Source: a virus. Taken from it: 20,884 bases of DNA. Position 1 is the stretch's first letter. Each line of letters begins with the position of its first letter. Shown piece by piece: positions 1 through 6,506 of this stretch. The DNA lies in the IMG/VR virus record IMGVR_UViG_3300017991_002024, positions 1-20,884 of that record; one strand, 5' to 3'. The notes below the pieces were generated by a model. The model was not told the origin of the DNA. It searched no databases and was given only the letters and a program-made list of their open reading frames with translations. Made by a program: the position numbers and the translations under genes.

Positions 1-1
1 A

Positions 2-1087
2 AACTACGTCACATCGGAGGGTTACGAAAAGAACCTGCAGAACCAGCGTGCCCTAAATCTCTTCGGGGCACTGGAAGAGGGCGAGTTCGCCCCGCCGACT
101 GCAGGGGCCGCATCCATGGGCCTTGGATTAGGAGGCTTGGCATTCAGCCCGTTTCTTTCAGACAACTACAAGATAGCCGGGTACCGGCTGGGCTCTGGCC
201 TGTCCCCCGCCGAGCAGCGAGCCAAAGAAGCCCTCTACTGGGACGACCAAGCTCTCAAAGGTTTCCGAGAGAATGCCTACAAAGACCCGCTATTCGGGGC
301 GTATTTCCCGCAGAACTCCAACACAAACTTCGACGGAATTGTACGGAATAACGAGGATGATAGGGCTAACTCGTACACCGATGTCAGCCAGCGGTTTTTC
401 TCCACAGCTTTGAACGCATTGTCGGATAACCCTCAGTCGTACAGCGACTGGAATCGCGACGAAGACATTCTAAGGAGACTTGTCAGGCAAGTCCCGGTTC
501 TCCTAGACAGTTCCCGGGCAAAAGAAAATGACCCTCAAAAGGGCCTGTTTACCCGGGACAAGGCCGGAAGCATCGCCAAGGGTTTGCAGGGCTACCAAGA
601 TTCTCGGGCCCGCGTGTTCCAAAGAAACATGCCCATGGCAATGCACAACATGGGCTTGAACGATTACGCCATCTACCCATCGCCAGCGATGGACACGGTT
701 GCAATGCTACCGCTGTTCAACATTGACCCGCTCAGCGTTGCTTCGGCTGCGGACGAGCTTCGGGCTGCGGGCAGCATTGTTCAATGGCTGCGGGGTAAGG
801 GTGTGCCCAAAACATGGAAGCGCAAACTTGCAGACGCTGCTGGAGAATTTGTTGACCCAACTGACGTGGCGGGCGAAATAGGTTATGCGGCACCCCAGTA
901 CGGCTCAGATTTTCAGTCTTTCTTCACCCCGGTAGAGGAAATTCAAGACATAAAGGGAAGAGCCAATGATCCAAAGTTTCCTGAAAAATACAAACAGTTC
1001 CAGCTTAACCAGCAAAACGTGCTTGCGCGGGGAAGGCAACTTTTCAAGAATAGTGATCTCACGCCCACTCCCCGAGGTGCCAAATGA
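2..1087 (+). CDS. Unrecognised phage protein, 5'-truncated by the window edge
   Basis: The frame is open from the first bases of the window, so the gene begins upstream; about 361 residues are visible. The first internal ATG is at 116, but 38 codons before it (starting Asn-Tyr-Val-Thr-Ser-Glu) look equally protein-like, so I treat the gene as partial rather than starting there. The visible part is soluble, of mixed charge, rich in Asp, Gln and Arg, with no membrane segment and no motif I recognise. It ends with an ATGA overlap onto the scaffold-like gene, so the two are translationally coupled and the protein is probably virion-associated. It lies just before the capsid genes; if the genome is circularly permuted it could be the last of the internal virion proteins, but that is inference. 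Confidence 0.75.
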   Translation, partial: NYVTSEGYEKNLQNQRALNLFGALEEGEFAPPTAGAASMGLGLGGLAFSPFLSDNYKIAGYRLGSGLSPAEQRAKEALYWDDQALKGFRENAYKDPLFGAYFPQNSNTNFDGIVRNNEDDRANSYTDVSQRFFSTALNALSDNPQSYSDWNRDEDILRRLVRQVPVLLDSSRAKENDPQKGLFTRDKAGSIAKGLQGYQDSRARVFQRNMPMAMHNMGLNDYAIYPSPAMDTVAMLPLFNIDPLSVASAADELRAAGSIVQWLRGKGVPKTWKRKLADAAGEFVDPTDVAGEIGYAAPQYGSDFQSFFTPVEEIQDIKGRANDPKFPEKYKQFQLNQQNVLARGRQLFKNSDLTPTPRGAK

Positions 1088-2127
1088 GCGACGAAGAGAA
1101 TATCGGCGACGACTCCCAGCTTGACGACGTGCCCGAGGTCGATGCTGGGGAATCTGAAGTTCAAGAACCCCAGAGCGTCGAAACCGACGCTACACCGGCT
1201 GAATCCCCGTATTCGCAATTCAAACAGCTTCCCGGGTTTGAGGATGTTCCAGATTCGGAAATCCCGAACAGGCTGATGGAGGCAGTTCAGCGGGAGCAGG
1301 AAGCCTACCGGGCCCTGCAGCAGTATCAGAGCATTGTCCCCGTCGCCTCCGAATACCTGCAGAACCGTCCCGACTACGAGCAGTGGAAGGCCAGCCGCAC
1401 CCAGACGCAGGCCCCGCAGCCCCAGCAGGCACCTGCCCCAGAAGAGACAAGCTGGTGGAGCCCGCCGCCGGTCAAAGACATCAACAAGCAGTATCTGGTC
1501 CGAGATGCCGAGGGCCGGGAGATTATTGCAGAGAACGCCCCGCTAGACGCTCGGCACGAACTGGCGAACTACCAAGCCTACAAGGCAGATTTTGCTCGCC
1601 GGTTCTTGGATGACCCGCAAGGCGCTTTGGGACCGATGGTCGAAAAGATCGTCGCCCAGCGAGCCAGCGAGATCGCCCAGCAGCAGGTCGGCCACCTCAA
1701 AGACGAAACCTTAGTCAAGACGCTGGAAGAACAAAACAGAGATTGGCTTTTTGATGAACAAGGCAATGTCTCCCGAGAGGGACTTCTTGCCCAGAAATAT
1801 ATTGAGGACGCTCGGGGCAAAGGCATCCATGGCGTTCAGGCTCGTTGGGACTATGCCGTTGCCATGGTCGAGCGGGACTTAGCGATTGCTAGGTTCATGC
1901 ACGAACAGCAGCAAATGGCTCAGGCCCAGCAACAGCCTGCCGCCCCTGCCCCAGTTGCCGAGCAGCCCTCACAGGCAGAACAGAACATGGAGTATCTGCG
2001 AAGGCAGGCTTCGCGGGCACCAACAAGGCGTTCCAGCACGGGCACCGATGCCCGGAAACCCAAACAAGCAATGTCCTTTGAAGACCGGATGCTGGCCACT
2101 CTCCAGCAAGAAGGTCTTGCGGAATAG
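1084..2127 (+). CDS. Probable capsid scaffolding protein
   Basis: This 347-residue protein lies directly upstream of the major capsid gene, the usual place for a tailed-phage scaffold. The composition fits: an acidic N-terminus (residues 1-40, many Asp/Glu), Gln/Pro/Ala-rich linkers near residues 95-120 and 275-300, long charged helices between, and a short basic plus helical C-terminus (RRSSTGTDARKPKQ, then SFEDRMLATLQQEGL). Scaffolds such as T7 gp9 and P22 gp8 are acidic, helical and use a C-terminal helix to bind the shell. There is no sequence signature for the family, so the call rests on position and composition. The start is supported by GAGGT at 1074-1078, five bases before the ATG, and by the ATGA overlap with the gene before. 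A tail or head-morphogenesis protein is the main alternative. Confidence 0.65.
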   Translation: MSDEENIGDDSQLDDVPEVDAGESEVQEPQSVETDATPAESPYSQFKQLPGFEDVPDSEIPNRLMEAVQREQEAYRALQQYQSIVPVASEYLQNRPDYEQWKASRTQTQAPQPQQAPAPEETSWWSPPPVKDINKQYLVRDAEGREIIAENAPLDARHELANYQAYKADFARRFLDDPQGALGPMVEKIVAQRASEIAQQQVGHLKDETLVKTLEEQNRDWLFDEQGNVSREGLLAQKYIEDARGKGIHGVQARWDYAVAMVERDLAIARFMHEQQQMAQAQQQPAAPAPVAEQPSQAEQNMEYLRRQASRAPTRRSSTGTDARKPKQAMSFEDRMLATLQQEGLAE

Positions 2128-2143
2128 AAAGGTTAATTGAGAC

Positions 2144-3316
2144 ATGGCGTCACCAACCGATTGGGCTCGCGCTATCGCAACGACCATAATCCAGCACACT
2201 CGGGAAGAGGAAATTGCCGTATTTCGGCGGTTCAAAGTCTTCGCGATGCTGGAGTCGAGCGGCAACATTCTGATGAACCAGTCTGGAAGAGGCTTCGACT
2301 GGAATGTTAGGTACCGCAACGCCCCAGTAACCGGCAATACTGGGGACACGCCTCGGACATTCCAGCGCATCAATATGTGGAAGCGAGCAGAGCTTCCGTG
2401 GCGTGGGTTTACAACCACTGACGCCATCTACCGTAGGGAGCTACTGGAGAACCGTGGCCAACAAGCTCTGGTGAACATCGCCAGCCAGATGGCCAGCCGA
2501 CTGCAGGAGTCTCTGGAACAGTACCTGAGCTATCAGCCCTATGTGGACGGTAACGCTCCGGGCAACGAGAACTTCTTCCACGGCGTCCAGTCGTTTCTCA
2601 ACTACTCGGGAACGATCACCGAGGGCAACGCTGCGGTGGCTTTCAAGTCCGACCCCGGCAACATCGGCGACCGGTTTGGTTTCCCCGATGACAGCTATGC
2701 CGGTCTGAAGACCAACCTCGGCTACTACGGCGGTGGCCGGATCAACACCGACACGGGCAACTGGCCCGACGTGCCGGTCGATCCGGAATTTGACTTCTAT
2801 TCCCCCGTGATCGTCAATTACAACTCCAGCGGGTTCCGTGGACAGCGGAACTGGAAGGAGAACTGTGTGGTTGCTACTCGGGAAGGCATTGTGCAGTGCA
2901 AGCGCAATGACACCCGCGAGTCGCAGATCGACATGGTTGTCCTCGACCGCAAGCTCTTCATCCAGTATCTCAACTCGCTGGAGAGCAAGGAACGGGCGAT
3001 CATTACCCGAGAGAACGGCCTGCGTAGCTACGGCTTCAGCGATGTCTTTGAACAGGACGGCGTTGAAATTAGCCACGAAGCTGCGGTTCCAGCCGGTCGC
3101 GGATTCGGGCTGTCCATCGGCAACATGGAACTCCGCTGTCTGGAGAACCAGTTGTTTATGGCAGAGGGCCCGTACTTTTCCGAGGAAACACAAGCGTACA
3201 GATACGCCTGTTCAACACTCGGGAACATGAAGTTCAAGAGTCCCCGTAATTTCTTCATGCTGGCACCGGTCACGACTTCGGACGACGGTAGCAGCGACGG
3301 CTTCTCAAACACCTGA
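2144..3316 (+). CDS. Major capsid protein (HK97-fold type, likely)
   Basis: This 390-residue soluble protein forms the shell of the head. Its length, its lack of membrane segments and its place between a scaffold-like gene and a decoration-like gene all match tailed-phage major capsid proteins. The N-terminal part (about residues 40-95) is rich in Gly, Thr, Arg and aromatic residues, like an extended E-loop. It is followed by a long helix with LVNIASQMASRLQESLEQYL (about residues 108-127) that would be the spine helix. The middle and end are mixed beta segments, ending in a Ser/Asp-rich tail. AAAGG at 2128-2132 is a weakly spaced ribosome site. No family signature was tested, so the fold is inferred. 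The strong terminator two genes on fits a highly expressed capsid transcript. Confidence 0.8.
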   Translation: MASPTDWARAIATTIIQHTREEEIAVFRRFKVFAMLESSGNILMNQSGRGFDWNVRYRNAPVTGNTGDTPRTFQRINMWKRAELPWRGFTTTDAIYRRELLENRGQQALVNIASQMASRLQESLEQYLSYQPYVDGNAPGNENFFHGVQSFLNYSGTITEGNAAVAFKSDPGNIGDRFGFPDDSYAGLKTNLGYYGGGRINTDTGNWPDVPVDPEFDFYSPVIVNYNSSGFRGQRNWKENCVVATREGIVQCKRNDTRESQIDMVVLDRKLFIQYLNSLESKERAIITRENGLRSYGFSDVFEQDGVEISHEAAVPAGRGFGLSIGNMELRCLENQLFMAEGPYFSEETQAYRYACSTLGNMKFKSPRNFFMLAPVTTSDDGSSDGFSNT

Positions 3317-3323
3317 CCTAGAT

Positions 3324-3332
3324 AGGACGGAG
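3324..3332 (+). promoter_or_regulatory. Strong ribosome binding site for the decoration-like gene
   Basis: AGGACGGAG contains GGAG six bases before the ATG at 3339, one of the best Shine-Dalgarno sites in the window. It fixes that start and fits the high copy number expected of a head decoration protein. Confidence 0.75.
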
Positions 3333-3338
3333 ATACAG

Positions 3339-3938
3339 ATGTCCACAATTTTCAGTGACCCGGGCTGGCGTCGTGGCGGCACTTTGCTGCAGGGCGAAGT
3401 TATCGACTACGACGATCACCCAACGAACTTGGTGCCGACTGCGGGCAAAGAGTTGGTGGGTCAGGTCAAAATCTTCCAAGACATCGATCCCTACTCGGGA
3501 ACCCGGAAGAGCAATCGGCTCGTCTACTGTGTTGCGGCCCGCTACACGGGTGCCAGCACCATTGAGTACGAACCGGGCGTTTCCGACGACACCGGCAAGT
3601 TCGTGGTGTTCTCCGATGGTCTGGGAGAGTTCACAACTCTCGCCGATTCTGCTGACGTGACTGCAGGTCTGATGATCGGCGTACTGGACGAGTACCTCAC
3701 TGTCGATGTCCGCAAGAACGACATTGTGTGGGTGGTGGTGAAGGGGCCGTGCGAGGTGCAGACTGTCACTGGCAGTTCACTGGCGGCCAACAAGCGGGTC
3801 GGCCTCGACACGGCTGTGGCTGGCGACACGGGACTTGCTCTGGATAGCGAGCCCGCTCTTGCCAACCAGATTGGTCTTTCGCTCGGTGCAGCTTCCAGCG
3901 ACCGGCAGCGAATCAATCTGATGAGCAGCCACCTTTAA
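3339..3938 (+). CDS. Head decoration or accessory capsid protein (probable)
   Basis: This 199-residue, mostly beta, Gly/Val/Thr/Asp-rich protein has no signal peptide or membrane segment and lies right after the major capsid gene. The C-terminal half (about residues 107-199) has the run ndivWVVVKGPCEV, then an alternating Gly/Ala/Thr/Asp stretch ending near LGAASSDRQRINLMSSHL. That pattern is common in small phage proteins that sit on the capsid or near the head vertex, and resembles DUF2190-like head proteins in style. The family was not tested. A strong GGAG site sets the start and a hairpin terminator follows within 30 bases, so this is the last gene of the head transcript. Confidence 0.6.
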   Translation: MSTIFSDPGWRRGGTLLQGEVIDYDDHPTNLVPTAGKELVGQVKIFQDIDPYSGTRKSNRLVYCVAARYTGASTIEYEPGVSDDTGKFVVFSDGLGEFTTLADSADVTAGLMIGVLDEYLTVDVRKNDIVWVVVKGPCEVQTVTGSSLAANKRVGLDTAVAGDTGLALDSEPALANQIGLSLGAASSDRQRINLMSSHL

Positions 3939-3963
3939 TTTGTTTGGCGGTGACTTCGCTCCG

Positions 3964-4003
3964 ATAACGGCTCGCCGGAAACCCCGGCGGGCCGTTATTA
4001 TTT
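3964..4003 (+). terminator. Intrinsic transcription terminator closing the capsid operon
   Basis: A 15-base-pair GC-rich stem (left arm 3964-3978, right arm 3984-3998) has one G-U pair and a five-base loop (aaacc). It is followed by ttattattt. It starts 25 bases after the stop of the decoration-like gene and is the only clear factor-independent terminator in the window. It separates the head genes from the packaging genes. Confidence 0.85.
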
Positions 4004-4007
4004 AGGC

Positions 4008-4715
4008 ATGGCTGAAAACCAACGAACCTGCCGTCACTGTGCTAGTGTTCTCCCCTCCGACCGAGAACACTTTGCGTGGCATAAACGCACTGGCCTGTCT
4101 TACACCTGTTTGAACTGCCGTCGCGCCCGCAGAGCCAAAGAGAAAGAGCGAGAGAAAGCCCGCCACGAAAAGGCTCTTGCCAAGGTCGAAGCTGCCGGTC
4201 TGGACGTGTATGCCGCTTTGGCGAGGCAGGGCGGCTCCAATATCCCGCACTCCGCTGAACTGGTGGAGAAGATCACCGAGTATTTCGGTGGCGTCTCTGG
4301 GTTAGCGGCGATTCTGGTAAAGCAGTATTACGACAGCAAACCGGGCAGCAGCACCCGCAACAAGCTCCTTGAAACCATTGTTCGCCTTATTCACGGCAAC
4401 GTGGAGCAAGGCGGGGCCCGCAAGCCAATCGAACTATGGACTGAAGAAGAGTTGGAAGCCGAACTCAACAAGCGGTTTGAGATAGCCGTCCTTGCCCAGA
4501 AGAGAATCATCAATGCCGCACCCCAAGCGATCACCGCCGAAGATTCCGCAGATACCGGCGATTACCCAGCACGAACAGAACAAGATTCGGGAACTCCACA
4601 ACGAGTTGAAGAGCCGGGAGTTGGAGGGTCTGAATCTTTACAAGCCGAGCCCGACGCAGGACCAGATTCACCAGTGCAAGGCGAGCGAGATTCTGGTGAT
4701 TGGGGGGAATCGTAG
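4008..4715 (+). CDS. Zinc-ribbon protein in the small-terminase position
   Basis: This 235-residue protein lies immediately before, and overlapping, the large terminase gene, where the DNA-recognising small subunit normally is. Residues 8-37 hold CRHC and CLNC, a four-Cys zinc ribbon of the kind often found at the front of phage HNH and DNA-binding proteins. A very basic helix follows (RRARRAKEKEREKARHEK, about residues 38-55). Residues 80-165 are helical and contain LVKQYYDSKPGSSTRNKLLE and ELWTEEELEAEL, which look like the oligomerising and terminase-contact part of small subunits. No HNH catalytic motif follows, so I do not call it a nuclease. The last 67 or so residues are acidic, disordered-looking and read over the start of terL. 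No Shine-Dalgarno site precedes the ATG. The small-terminase role is inferred from place and shape. Confidence 0.55.
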   Translation: MAENQRTCRHCASVLPSDREHFAWHKRTGLSYTCLNCRRARRAKEKEREKARHEKALAKVEAAGLDVYAALARQGGSNIPHSAELVEKITEYFGGVSGLAAILVKQYYDSKPGSSTRNKLLETIVRLIHGNVEQGGARKPIELWTEEELEAELNKRFEIAVLAQKRIINAAPQAITAEDSADTGDYPARTEQDSGTPQRVEEPGVGGSESLQAEPDAGPDSPVQGERDSGDWGES

Positions 4716-6189
4716 CGGCAAGTCTCTTTGCACGTTCGTCGAGGATGCCCGCTGCGTTTGCAACAAAGACCCCTACAAGAAATATCCCGACAAGGGCACG
4801 CTGGTCGTCATTGGCAAGGACTGGCGGCACATAGGTCTGGTCGCATACGCGATGCTCTTCAAGCCGGGAGCGTTCCGGATTATCAAAGACGCGACGACTG
4901 GGGACTGGCGCACCTACAGCCCAGAAACCGACGCTGACCGTCGCAGCGAGTCACGCCCCGCCCCGCCCCTCATTCCCGAGCGGCTTATCAAAAGCACGTC
5001 GTGGGTACTGAAGTCGGCGAACTACATCCAATCCTGTGAGCTACACACCGGCTGGACAATCTACTTCTTTAGTTCAGAGGGTGATCCGGTACAAGGCTTT
5101 CAGACAGACAGGTGCCACATAGACGAGGATATTAACAACGAGAACTGGGTACCAGAGATGCAGGCCCGCATTGTTGACCGCAAGGGTGTGCTAACGTGGT
5201 CGGCCATGCCACACTCGACCAATAATGCCCTTCTCGGTCTAAAAGAGCGTGCGGAAGAACAAGAACACCTTCACGGAGAAAAAAGCGAGATTCGGCATTT
5301 CAAGCTGCGGTTTCTCGACAATGCCTTCCTCGACGCCGACGAGAAGAAGAAGTCCATTGAAAGATGGTCGGCTGTCAGCCTAGACACCCTTCGCCAACGA
5401 GCCGAGGGCGACTTTGTGGTTGATTCGGTACTGATGTACCCGAACTTCGCCATGGATGTCCACGGGTTTTCGCTGTCTGATTTGCCGGAAAGCAGGGTGC
5501 CGAGCCAGTGGACCCGCTATGCGGTGATCGACCCGGGCCACACCGTCACTGCTGTGCTATTCGCAGCAGTTCCCCCAGACGAGTCAATGATACTGGTCTA
5601 TGACCAACTCTACATCCGCCACTGCAACGCTCGGATTTTCGGCGAACAGTTCGAGAAGAAGGTCCGGGGCAGCCATTTCCATGCCTTCATCATTGATGCC
5701 CACGGTGCCCGCATTAGGGACATTGGTTCAGGCAGGTTGCCTAGCGAGCAATACACGGAAGAGCTAGTAAACCGCAACATCCGGTCGCAGGTCACGGGGG
5801 CCAGTTTTTTAGCTGGCTGTGATGACATCCCGGCTCGGACTGAAGCCGCCCGGTCGATGCTGCATATCCGACCCAACGGAACTCCCATTCTCCGAGTCCT
5901 GCGGAACACCTGCCCCGATCTGGAGCGGGAAATAAAGCGGTATAGGAAGAAGGTCAACTACGTCTCTGGCATGCCCGTTGTCACAGACATGCCCAACACA
6001 AGGGGAGACTGCCATCTGGTCCAGTGTCTTGAATATCTTTGTGCCTATGCCCCCTCTTATCACAAGCCGCCGGTCCAGCCCGAAGCTGAGCCGTGGTGGG
6101 TTAAGGTCGTGGAGCGGCGCAAAAAGATGCTTGCGCAGGAGCAGGGCAGCTTCGTAAACTTGGGCCCGTCCTATAAAGGAGACTTGTGA
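4513..6189 (+). CDS. terL: Large terminase subunit (ATPase and nuclease)
   Basis: The motor pumps DNA into the procapsid through the portal and cuts it. From the ATG at 4513 the protein has 558 residues. The Walker A motif GGNRSGKS is at residues 64-71 and the Walker B motif HIDED at residues 202-206. The C-terminal RNase H-like nuclease shows three acidic positions: AVIDPGH (Asp340), IIDAHG (Asp395) and RGDCHL (Asp499). Length and motif order are those of intact TerL proteins. An upstream in-frame TTG at 4492 would add seven residues, but the ATG has a purine-rich AGAAGAGA six bases before it and is preferred. The first 203 bases overlap the zinc-ribbon gene in another frame. The stop overlaps the next ATG as TGATG, so downstream translation is coupled. 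Confidence 0.93.
   Translation: MPHPKRSPPKIPQIPAITQHEQNKIRELHNELKSRELEGLNLYKPSPTQDQIHQCKASEILVIGGNRSGKSLCTFVEDARCVCNKDPYKKYPDKGTLVVIGKDWRHIGLVAYAMLFKPGAFRIIKDATTGDWRTYSPETDADRRSESRPAPPLIPERLIKSTSWVLKSANYIQSCELHTGWTIYFFSSEGDPVQGFQTDRCHIDEDINNENWVPEMQARIVDRKGVLTWSAMPHSTNNALLGLKERAEEQEHLHGEKSEIRHFKLRFLDNAFLDADEKKKSIERWSAVSLDTLRQRAEGDFVVDSVLMYPNFAMDVHGFSLSDLPESRVPSQWTRYAVIDPGHTVTAVLFAAVPPDESMILVYDQLYIRHCNARIFGEQFEKKVRGSHFHAFIIDAHGARIRDIGSGRLPSEQYTEELVNRNIRSQVTGASFLAGCDDIPARTEAARSMLHIRPNGTPILRVLRNTCPDLEREIKRYRKKVNYVSGMPVVTDMPNTRGDCHLVQCLEYLCAYAPSYHKPPVQPEAEPWWVKVVERRKKMLAQEQGSFVNLGPSYKGDL
6176..6181 (+). promoter_or_regulatory. Ribosome binding site that sets the start at 6189
   Basis: AAGGAG lies seven bases before the ATG at 6189, inside the last codons of terL. 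It favours ATG 6189 over the in-frame GTG at 6186. Confidence 0.8.
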
Positions 6190-6506
6190 TGGCCAAATGG
6201 CAGATGCCCCGCCCCAACATGGGCGACATGGTGTTTTTTAGCACTGATGTCCATAATTTCAGTAACCCCTGCTTGGGTTTCGTGGTGCAAAATCCCGGCG
6301 ACAGCACCGTCAGGATTCTGACATTCACGCCAACGGGGTGGGTTGATCGACCAAGCGTTCACCACAAGGACGACCCGGACCTGAAGACCGACAACGCTTG
6401 GGAAGAACTCGGATGCTGGGCGTTTGCCCCCATCACAGAAGCCATCTACCAAGCCGCTGCCGCTTCCCGGGCCAAGGAGCGTCTAACCAGTGGCACAGCC
6501 AAGTGA
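6189..6506 (+). CDS. Small unrecognised protein between terL and portal
   Basis: This 105-residue protein is unrecognised. The N-terminal two thirds are short beta-like segments (MGDMVFFSTDV, LGFVVQNPGD, VRILTFTP) separated by Gly/Pro/Asp turns, which suggests a small SH3-like barrel. The end is an Ala-rich helix with a basic tail. It carries one of the best ribosome sites in the window and overlaps terL by one base (TGATG) and the portal start by 17 bases, so it belongs to the packaging operon. Small proteins of unknown role between terL and portal are common in podovirus-like genomes. A terminase or portal accessory role is possible but unproven. Confidence 0.75.
   Translation: MAKWQMPRPNMGDMVFFSTDVHNFSNPCLGFVVQNPGDSTVRILTFTPTGWVDRPSVHHKDDPDLKTDNAWEELGCWAFAPITEAIYQAAAASRAKERLTSGTAK

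Noticed and set aside
2441-3193. 250-codon open frame on the minus strand inside the capsid gene
   Set aside because: It mirrors the capsid codons, is Val/Ala/Leu-rich with no domain, and has no ribosome site or room for a promoter; a shadow frame.
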